Positions 1-4,700 of a DNA stretch of 5,954 nt are shown here, piece after piece (positions within the stretch are counted from its first letter, which is position 1; every line of letters begins with the position of its first letter). The notes beneath the pieces were generated by a model. The model saw only the letters and a list, made by a program, of their open reading frames with translations, was not told the origin of the DNA and did no database searches. The DNA comes from an uncultured Colwellia sp. (GTDB taxonomy: Bacteria > Pseudomonadota > Gammaproteobacteria > Enterobacterales > Alteromonadaceae): positions 1 through 5,954 of the forward strand of contig CAJWBY010000222.1 of NCBI GenBank assembly GCA_913020705.1, in the 5' to 3' direction. The translations under genes were made by a program, and so were the position numbers.

Positions 1-52
1 TCGTGACATTCACGTTGGCAACGTGATGCTCTACCAGCTGAGCTACAGCCGC
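1..52 (-). tRNA. glyW: tRNA-Gly (anticodon GCC), 3' part missing at the window edge
   Basis: On the minus strand the gene starts at base 52 with the acceptor arm GCGGCTG. Next come TA and a D-arm with paired GCTC (43-40) and GAGC (31-28). The anticodon stem is TCACG (26-22) with CGTGA (14-10), enclosing the seven-base loop TTGCCAA (21-15), so the anticodon is GCC and the tRNA carries glycine. A five-base variable region follows, and the window ends inside the T-stem, so about 52 of roughly 76 bases are present. The gene lies downstream of pgsA in the same direction, as glyW does in E. coli. The symbol rests on anticodon plus position, because genomes often carry several identical tRNA-Gly(GCC) copies. 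Confidence 0.95.
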
Positions 53-85
53 TTCATCTGCTGACTCCCTGTCAACTTGGGACGC

Positions 86-113
86 ATTCTACATTGAAAT
101 TATTGGGAGTCAA
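86..113 (-). promoter_or_regulatory. Sigma-70 promoter of the tRNA-Gly gene
   Basis: Reading the minus strand, a -35 box TTGACT (113-108) and a -10 box TAGAAT (91-86) are separated by 16 bases. Each differs from the consensus at one position. The bases just after the -10 box are GCGTCCC (85-79). A GC-rich discriminator of this kind is known from stable RNA promoters under stringent control. Transcription would begin near base 79, leaving a leader of about 26 bases before the mature tRNA 5' end at 52. This suggests the tRNA is expressed on its own as well as by any readthrough from pgsA, after which I see no convincing intrinsic terminator. Confidence 0.75.
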
Positions 114-128
114 CTATTTAATTTCAAT
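93..128. repeat. 10-bp perfect inverted repeat around the tRNA promoter -35 box
   Basis: ATTGAAATTA (93-102) and TAATTTCAAT (119-128) are perfect reverse complements separated by 16 bases. The centre of symmetry, between 110 and 111, coincides with the centre of the -35 box (108-113). It could be an operator or an AT-rich structural element. It lacks the GC-rich stem and U-tract of an intrinsic terminator. An origin by chance in AT-rich DNA is possible. Confidence 0.5.
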
Positions 129-189
129 TTTATTTCGACTGCTCAAAAAGCGGCTTATTTGACGTTTTTTTAACTAAAAAGTGCGTTAT

Positions 190-777
190 CTAGCTATCTT
201 GTTTCGCTAACTCTGGCCAAGCGACTTTAAAATATGAAATCATTGACCAAAAAGTAAGCACTGTAGCTACCGCATAAAAGAAATAAGCGATAAACATAAG
301 TATTTCATGTGGGAAATAAAACAAAATTAATGGTATATCGTAATCAGGCTGCCAAATTAACCCCATAATTCCTAACATTTGTGCTGCCGTTTTATATTTT
401 CCCATTTGAGAAACTGCAATTTCATCTCTTTTACCACGTGAAGACATAAATTCACGTAATGCACTGATAAAAATTTCACGAGCAATCATTAGAATGGCTG
501 AAATTGAAATCCACCATAATTGATAGTCCTGAATAAGTAACACTAAAGCTGCAACAACCATTAATTTATCAGCTACAGGGTCAATAAACGCACCGAAAGC
601 AGATGATTGATTCAGTTTACGCGCTAAATAGCCATCGAGTGCATCACTTATAGATGCAAGCCAGAATACGGCAAATGCGCCGAAATGATTCCACGAAACA
701 GGCAAATAAAAGACCACTAAGAATACTGGTATTAATATTATCCGGAACATAGTGATTTGGTTTGGAATAGTCCACAT
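190..777 (-). CDS. pgsA: CDP-diacylglycerol--glycerol-3-phosphate 3-phosphatidyltransferase (phosphatidylglycerophosphate synthase)
   Basis: This inner-membrane enzyme joins CDP-diacylglycerol and glycerol 3-phosphate to give phosphatidylglycerophosphate plus CMP, the committed step to phosphatidylglycerol and cardiolipin. The 195-residue product carries the full CDP-alcohol phosphatidyltransferase signature: D45, D48-G49, A52-R53, G62, D66 and D70 with the expected spacing (D-x2-D-G-x2-A-R-x8-G-x3-D-x3-D). It is hydrophobic throughout, with several membrane helices including ones near residues 7-26, 72-90 and 150-185. The start IPNQITMFRIILIP resembles the E. coli N-terminus. E. coli PgsA is about 182 residues, so the length is normal with a slightly longer tail. 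The ATG start at 777 has no clear Shine-Dalgarno sequence, as the bases before it are very AT-rich. The gene is 137 bases downstream of uvrC on the same strand and is followed by tRNA-Gly, as in E. coli. Confidence 0.96.
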   Translation of the reverse strand: MWTIPNQITMFRIILIPVFLVVFYLPVSWNHFGAFAVFWLASISDALDGYLARKLNQSSAFGAFIDPVADKLMVVAALVLLIQDYQLWWISISAILMIAREIFISALREFMSSRGKRDEIAVSQMGKYKTAAQMLGIMGLIWQPDYDIPLILFYFPHEILMFIAYFFYAVATVLTFWSMISYFKVAWPELAKQDS

Positions 778-914
778 ATATAAATTTTACTACTACTAAA
801 AAAAAGCGTTGCCACATTCTACACAGATTAAGACAGAGACGAAAATTTTTATCAATAAAATAGAAATTATGCGTAAACATAAATTGGAAAATTTATTAGA
901 AGGTAATGAATAAC

Positions 915-2765
915 TTATTTTTCATGTAAGGCATTATAAATAGTTTCTGCGAGTATTTTACTAATACCCGGAACTTTTTCAAGCGCCACTCTATCAGCTT
1001 GTATAACTTCTTGAAGACCACCTAGATATTTTAATAAGGCTTGACGTTTCTTTGCTCCTATACCCTCAATAGATTCAAGTGTAGATTTTTTACTAGCTTT
1101 TTGACGCTTAGCACGATGACCAGTAATAGCAAAACGATGTGACTCATCTCGAATATGTTGTACTAGATGTAAAGCAGATGAGGTAGAAGGTAAGGATATA
1201 AGTTGATGACTTCCTGCTAATATCAACGTTTCAAGTCCAGGCTTTCGCCCTTCCCCCTTAGCAACCCCAACTAATAAAGGAATTCTTTCTAAATTGATAT
1301 CAGTTTGAAGCTTTGCAAAGAATTCTTCAGCTCTTGACAGTTGTCCTTTACCACCATCTATAAAGACAATGTCTGGCATATTATCCATGTTCGTCACTTT
1401 TCCATAGCGTTTATTGAGTGCAAATGACATTGCAGCATAATCATCGCCGGGCGTTATTCCATAAACGTTATAGCGACGGTAGTCACTCTTCAAAGGGCCC
1501 TCTTGGTTAAATACCACATTTGACGCAACGGTTTGTTGCCCCATAGTATGACTGATATCAAAACATTCTATTCTATTGATACCATTATCTAGCTCAAAGA
1601 CTTCATTCAATGCTGAAAAACGTGCTTGCATAGACTCTTTATGGCTATTCCTAGTCGCTAATGCATTTTCTGCATTAGTACACGCCAATTTTAAATACTG
1701 TGCGCGTTCACTTCTTACTTTTGTTGCAATCTTTACATTGCGATCAGCTTGTACACTTAAAAGTTTGGTAAGCTCTTCAATATTTTCAAAAGTATCACTG
1801 ATCACTATTTCTTTTGGAATAGCTGCACTTTTTAAATCTTGCCCTAAATAATGTTGGCTTATAAAGGCTTCGTATACTTCAGCTTGTTCTGTGTTGGCAG
1901 GAATAGTAGGAAAATAACTTTTGCTACCAAGAATTTTTTGATCTCGTATGAATAATACATGCACACAAACCTGCGATTTATCCATATATATGCCAATAAC
2001 ATCTAATTCTGCCACAATACCACTAACGTACTGCTGTTTTTGAACCTGTCGTAGTGTCGCTATTTGATCTCTATATTTTGCTGCTGCCTCAAAATTAAGC
2101 GTTTGGCTAGCTTGTTCCATCTCACTTACTAGGCTATCAATAACTGTAGAGCTTTTTCCTCGTAAAAATAGCTTTGCCAGATCCACTTGTTGCTGATAGT
2201 CATCAATTGATATTTTATCTACACAAGGTGCTGAACAACGATTTAATTGATATTGCAAACAGGGACGACTACGAGCGCGATAATAACTATCTTCACATTG
2301 ACGGACTGGAAACAGTTTTTGCATTAAACGCAAACTTTCCCACACAGCACCAACTGTTGGGTACGGGCCGAAATATTCACCTTTTATTTTTTTACCACCA
2401 CGATGAACACCTAGTTTGGGATGTTTATGATCGGTTATTAGTAAATATGGGTAGGATTTATCGTCACGAAGTAAAATATTATATTTAGGAAGATATTTCT
2501 TTATATAGTTATTTTCGAGGATTAAAGCTTCACCCTCAGTATGAGTGACGGTAACATCAATCGCAATGATATGACTGACTAAGACTTTAGTTTTAACATT
2601 ACCTACATCTTTGCGAAAATAACTAGCGAGACGTTTTTGAAGCTGTTTGGCTTTGCCTACATATATAACTGTTTGGTGTTTATCATACATTCGATAAACA
2701 CCAGCTTGTTGAGAAACCGCAGAAAGAAAAGCTTGATGGTCAAAAAGGGACGGAGAATCTGGCAA
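915..2765 (-). CDS. uvrC: Excinuclease ABC subunit C (UvrC)
   Basis: UvrC makes the two incisions around a DNA lesion after UvrA and UvrB have located it in nucleotide excision repair. The 616-residue product matches the usual length of about 610. An N-terminal GIY-YIG nuclease (3' incision) spans about residues 20-98, with GVY at 22-24, YVG at 35-37, and likely catalytic Y35, R45, E84 and N96. Four cysteines (C157, C169, C177, C181) fit the metal or Fe-S cluster site of the family. A UVR domain that contacts UvrB lies at about 205-240. The RNase H-like nuclease (5' incision) has D403, D442, D470 and H543 at the places of the E. coli D399, D438, D466 and H538. Two helix-hairpin-helix motifs occupy about 563-582 and 592-612. 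The start is TTG at 2765-2763, because an in-frame TAA, the uvrY stop, lies one codon upstream and no ATG precedes the conserved region. No Shine-Dalgarno sequence is visible, so coupling to uvrY translation is likely. Confidence 0.97.
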   Translation of the reverse strand: MPDSPSLFDHQAFLSAVSQQAGVYRMYDKHQTVIYVGKAKQLQKRLASYFRKDVGNVKTKVLVSHIIAIDVTVTHTEGEALILENNYIKKYLPKYNILLRDDKSYPYLLITDHKHPKLGVHRGGKKIKGEYFGPYPTVGAVWESLRLMQKLFPVRQCEDSYYRARSRPCLQYQLNRCSAPCVDKISIDDYQQQVDLAKLFLRGKSSTVIDSLVSEMEQASQTLNFEAAAKYRDQIATLRQVQKQQYVSGIVAELDVIGIYMDKSQVCVHVLFIRDQKILGSKSYFPTIPANTEQAEVYEAFISQHYLGQDLKSAAIPKEIVISDTFENIEELTKLLSVQADRNVKIATKVRSERAQYLKLACTNAENALATRNSHKESMQARFSALNEVFELDNGINRIECFDISHTMGQQTVASNVVFNQEGPLKSDYRRYNVYGITPGDDYAAMSFALNKRYGKVTNMDNMPDIVFIDGGKGQLSRAEEFFAKLQTDINLERIPLLVGVAKGEGRKPGLETLILAGSHQLISLPSTSSALHLVQHIRDESHRFAITGHRAKRQKASKKSTLESIEGIGAKKRQALLKYLGGLQEVIQADRVALEKVPGISKILAETIYNALHEK

Positions 2766-2768
2766 GGT

Positions 2769-3413
2769 TTATAAGGTTTCTGTTTTAATCATACCATGAC
2801 GAATAGCAAGATGAGTAAGCTCTACATCGTTACCGACGTTTAGTTTTTCAAACATTCTGTATCGGTAACTATTAATCGTTTTGGTACTTAGAATCAGTTG
2901 TTCTGAAATACTAGGGACCTTTTCACCACGAGTTATCATCAGCATGATTTGAAGTTCACGCTCTGACAAGGTATTAAATGGGTTTTCTTCATTTGATTTA
3001 AACTGACTTAATGCCATTTGCTGGGCGATGTCAGGTGTTATGTAGCGCTGCCCGCTGTTTACTGCACGAATAGCATTGACCATTTCATCAGCACCCGCAC
3101 CTTTAGTTAAATAACCTGCCGCACCAATTTGCATGACTTTGGTAGGAATTGGATCTTCAGAATAAACAGTTAACACAATCACTTTGATGTCTGGTGAATA
3201 ACGAATTATTTTTTTTGTCGCTTCTAAACCACCAATACCTGGCATGTTCATATCCATTAGCACAACATTAGGTTCATTCTTTCGACAAAATAATACGGCT
3301 TCCTCTCCAGTTTCTGCCTCGCCAATAACCTTAAGTCCTTTCACGTCATCAAGGATCCTACGTATCCCTGTGCGGACTAACTCATGATCATCAACCAATA
3401 GAACATTTATCAA
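2769..3413 (-). CDS. uvrY: Two-component response regulator UvrY (GacA/SirA family)
   Basis: This is a transcription factor phosphorylated by a BarA/GacS-type hybrid sensor kinase. In relatives it activates the small RNAs that titrate CsrA/RsmA, and so controls carbon flow, motility and biofilm. The receiver domain occupies about residues 1-120, with acidic residues D8 and D9, phosphoacceptor D54 in LMDMNMPG, T82 and K104. A LuxR/FixJ-type helix-turn-helix spans about 147-205 (LSERELQIML, then STKTINSYRYRMF). The 214 residues are close to the 218 of E. coli UvrY and are similar almost throughout. The first codon is TTG (3413-3411). This start is supported because the encoded MINVLLVDDHELVR matches the E. 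coli N-terminus exactly and a good ribosome binding site lies just upstream. The neighbour uvrC starts 3 bases after the TAA stop, which fits the conserved uvrY-uvrC operon. There is no functional link between them in repair despite the name. Confidence 0.97.
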   Translation of the reverse strand: MINVLLVDDHELVRTGIRRILDDVKGLKVIGEAETGEEAVLFCRKNEPNVVLMDMNMPGIGGLEATKKIIRYSPDIKVIVLTVYSEDPIPTKVMQIGAAGYLTKGAGADEMVNAIRAVNSGQRYITPDIAQQMALSQFKSNEENPFNTLSERELQIMLMITRGEKVPSISEQLILSTKTINSYRYRMFEKLNVGNDVELTHLAIRHGMIKTETL

Positions 3414-3419
3414 CGAGCT

Positions 3420-3427
3420 TCACCTTA
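3420..3427 (-). promoter_or_regulatory. Shine-Dalgarno sequence that sets the TTG start of uvrY
   Basis: On the minus strand TAAGGTGA (3427-3420) contains AGGTGA, which can pair fully with UCACCU near the 3' end of 16S rRNA. It ends six bases before the TTG at 3413. Correct spacing plus the conserved MINVLLVDD start make TTG the real initiation codon. Confidence 0.75.
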
Positions 3428-3437
3428 ATTAACTATT

Positions 3438-3467
3438 ATTATAATGTAGTAGAATATATAGTTCATA
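3438..3467 (-). promoter_or_regulatory. Possible uvrY promoter
   Basis: On the minus strand a consensus -10 box TATAAT lies at 3443-3438. It would start transcription near 3431, leaving a leader of about 18 bases before the TTG of uvrY. The -35 region is weak: ATGAAC or TATGAA at about 3467-3461, depending on a 17- or 18-base spacer. A short inverted repeat, GAATAT (3452-3457) and ATATTC (3465-3470), overlaps this region and could bind a regulator needed because of the poor -35 box. The surroundings are AT-rich, so chance matches are easy. Confidence 0.35.
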
Positions 3468-3593
3468 TTCTTAATATGGTTAGAGCATATAGGGTATTAA
3501 CAAGCAGTACAATTGAATTCAACCTTCTTGATTGAAAAAGTGTAACAGAAATATTCCATTGCTTTATTAACCCACGATTTGCTTAAAATTCAA

Positions 3594-3848
3594 CTATAGA
3601 TCATTTTTCTTTAACCAGTTATTTAACAACCCAATCTGACCATTTTTATAAGCGGCATAAGTCAATCGGACAGCATTACTTAAGATAACACTGTCAGTCC
3701 ATTTCGTTTGATCTGCAATAAGCTCGTAACAGTTTTGCGCTTCTGGCGATAGATAACCGCGCATTTCTTTTTTACCAGACTCTTTTTGGCGATCTCGGTA
3801 TCTTTTTTGTTTCTCTGCGTTACTAAATGCTTTTTTCTTTTCGTTCAT
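3594..3848 (-). CDS. Small basic protein, probable ribbon-helix-helix DNA-binding protein
   Basis: I do not recognise a named family. The 84-residue product has a lysine- and arginine-rich N-terminal segment (residues 4-28, including AEKQKRYRDRQKESGKK). Next comes a short stretch that could form a beta strand (about 28-34, EMRGYLS), and then two predicted helices (about 35-48 and 51-67) with an intervening turn at KWTD. That strand-helix-helix order is the pattern of ribbon-helix-helix regulators and of small plasmid copy-control repressors of the CopB type. This is inference from shape only. The ATG at 3848 is chosen. An in-frame TTG at 3899 would add 17 unrelated residues covering repeats that look regulatory. 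Neither start has a strong Shine-Dalgarno sequence. The gene stands alone between uvrY (same strand, 180 bases downstream) and the divergent fabA. It may regulate itself through the upstream boxes. It could also be a leftover from an accessory element. Confidence 0.65.
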   Translation of the reverse strand: MNEKKKAFSNAEKQKRYRDRQKESGKKEMRGYLSPEAQNCYELIADQTKWTDSVILSNAVRLTYAAYKNGQIGLLNNWLKKNDL

Positions 3849-3850
3849 CA

Positions 3851-3900
3851 ATACGTTACCAAAATCGTTAAAACACCAAACAAGGTTATGCGTAACCAAA
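3851..3900 (-). repeat. Direct repeats TTTGGT(T/A)ACG just upstream of the small RHH-like gene
   Basis: On the minus strand TTTGGTTACGCAT (3900-3888) and TTTGGTAACGTAT (3863-3851) agree at 11 of 13 positions, with starts 37 bases apart. A third TTTGGT lies between them at 3880-3875. The upstream copy is part of an inverted repeat, GGTTA-TGCG-TAACC (3884-3897). The downstream copy ends two bases before the ATG at 3848 and so covers the ribosome binding region. This arrangement resembles a multi-site operator for a small dimeric repressor, possibly the product of the adjacent gene. Confidence 0.4.
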
Positions 3901-3968
3901 TCATATATAAAAACAGATTAACAATCTAATATTATATGAATAAAACTCAAAAAAAGCACTGCTCGGAG

Positions 3969-3997
3969 TTGTTTAGTGTACAGGTGTTCGCTAAAGT
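3969..3997 (+). promoter_or_regulatory. Probable fabA promoter
   Basis: A -35-like box TTGTTT (3969-3974) and a -10-like box TAAAGT (3992-3997) are separated by exactly 17 bases. Transcription would begin near 4004, giving a leader of about 27 bases before the fabA ATG at 4031. Both boxes are imperfect (three or four of six consensus bases). The call gains support from the FabR-like palindrome occupying the spacer, where a bound repressor would block RNA polymerase. Confidence 0.55.
3975..3992 (+). promoter_or_regulatory. FabR-like operator in the fabA promoter
   Basis: AGTGTACAGGTGTTCGCT is an imperfect palindrome with 8-base arms around a central GG. Six of eight arm positions are symmetric. 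It closely resembles the E. coli FabR operator as I recall it (AGCGTACA, two bases, TGTT, one base, GCT). FabR is a TetR-family repressor that senses the ratio of unsaturated to saturated acyl thioesters and represses fabA and fabB. Here the site fills the spacer between the probable -35 and -10 boxes. The presence of a fabR gene elsewhere in this genome is assumed. Confidence 0.7.
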
Positions 3998-4030
3998 AGC
4001 GCATAAATTATTACTGAAAAAAGTGACCTC

Positions 4031-4546
4031 ATGTTAGATCAAAACTCATACTCTAAAGAAGACTTAGTAAAAGCCGGTACTGGCGAAATGTTTGGCGAAG
4101 GAAATAGTCAATTACCTTCAGACAATATGTTAATGATGGATCGTATTATTTCAATCACTGACGATGGTGGAGAATATGGTAAAGGTGAAATCATTGCTGA
4201 ACTTGATATTAGCCCAGACCTTTGGTTTTTTGATTGTCACTTTAAAGGTGATCCTGTAATGCCCGGTTGTTTAGGCCTAGATGCTATGTGGCAACTTGTC
4301 GGATTTTTTCTTGGTTGGTCTGGCGGCCCTGGTCGTGGTCGTGCGTTAGGTGTGGGTGAAGTTAAATTTACAGGACAAATTTTACCAACCAATAAAAAAG
4401 TAACGTACAAAATAACGTTAAAACGCGTTATAAAACGTAAGTTATTTATGGGGATTGGTGATGGTGAAGTGTTAGTTGATGGCAAAGTAATCTACACAGC
4501 TAAAGATTTAAAAGTTGGATTATTTAAAGATACCACCGCTTTTTAA
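4031..4546 (+). CDS. fabA: 3-hydroxydecanoyl-[acyl-carrier-protein] dehydratase/isomerase (FabA)
   Basis: This cytoplasmic hot-dog-fold dimer dehydrates 3-hydroxyacyl-ACP and isomerises trans-2-decenoyl-ACP to cis-3-decenoyl-ACP. It is the branch point of anaerobic unsaturated fatty acid synthesis, normally acting with FabB. The 171 residues align with the 172-residue E. coli enzyme from end to end, including NMLMMDR (32-38), DLWFF (63-67), catalytic H70, [17 protein letters not shown] (73-89) with catalytic D84, [14 protein letters not shown] (103-116), and the C-terminal [10 protein letters not shown]. The histidine and aspartate pair and the long central helix distinguish it from FabZ. The ATG at 4031 gives the family-standard N-terminus ([10 protein letters not shown]). 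The Shine-Dalgarno sequence is weak (AAGTGA at 4021-4026). The gene ends in tandem in-frame stops, TAA at 4544 and TAA at 4547, followed by an intrinsic terminator. It is transcribed alone, divergently from the small RHH-like gene, with a FabR-like operator in its promoter. Confidence 0.98.
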   Translation: MLDQNSYSKEDLVKAGTGEMFGEGNSQLPSDNMLMMDRIISITDDGGEYGKGEIIAELDISPDLWFFDCHFKGDPVMPGCLGLDAMWQLVGFFLGWSGGPGRGRALGVGEVKFTGQILPTNKKVTYKITLKRVIKRKLFMGIGDGEVLVDGKVIYTAKDLKVGLFKDTTAF

Positions 4547-4585
4547 TAAATATAAATTATAACAATAAGTTAGTAATTTGACATT

Positions 4586-4620
4586 AAAGCTCACTAATTA
4601 AACAGTGAGCTTTTTTATTT
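4586..4620 (+). terminator. Intrinsic terminator of fabA
   Basis: The core stem GCTCACT (4589-4595) pairs perfectly with AGTGAGC (4604-4610) across an 8-base loop. AAA before and TTT after can extend it to 10 pairs. A T-tract (six T, A, then four T with the next base) follows immediately. It lies 40 bases after the fabA stop and separates fabA from the downstream membrane sensor gene. Confidence 0.9.
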
Positions 4621-4700
4621 TGATCTATACCTGCCTTTATTACAGTTCTTCTGCTAAATTAATAACATAAAATTTTTCCGCTATTCTTAATATTACCCAT

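Noticed and set aside
63..115. Inverted pair GACTCCC/GGGAGTC (63-69, 105-111) and direct pair GTCAACT (71-77, 109-115) before the tRNA
   Set aside because: One arm lies in the promoter spacer and the other in the leader, so they cannot form a transcript hairpin. Seven-base matches of this kind are weak evidence.
129..189. Intrinsic terminator after pgsA
   Set aside because: Only A/T-rich partial pairings are present, with no GC-rich stem followed by a T-tract. Readthrough toward the tRNA seems possible.
644..880. Minus-strand open frame across the pgsA start and the uvrC-pgsA gap
   Set aside because: It overlaps the PgsA catalytic motif in another frame, is cysteine- and arginine-rich in a way typical of shadow frames, and has no ribosome binding site.
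1576..1851. Plus-strand open frame of 91 codons inside uvrC
   Set aside because: It lies fully antisense to the conserved UvrC reading frame and its translation has no recognisable pattern.
2174..2488. Plus-strand open frame of 104 codons inside uvrC
   Set aside because: It is antisense to conserved UvrC domains, including the cysteine cluster, and is best explained as a shadow of the real gene.
3518..3536. Hairpin TTCAACC/GATTGAA as a terminator of the small RHH-like gene
   Set aside because: The stem is short with a wobble pair, and no T-tract follows on the minus strand.
3849..3899. N-terminal extension of the small RHH-like protein from TTG 3899
   Set aside because: The extra 17 residues do not fit the charged N-terminus, lack a ribosome binding site and coincide with repeats that look like operators. 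ATG 3848 is preferred, but this is not certain.
4237..4485. Minus-strand open frame inside fabA
   Set aside because: It is antisense to the active-site region of FabA. The proline-rich translation is a by-product of the glycine codons on the other strand.
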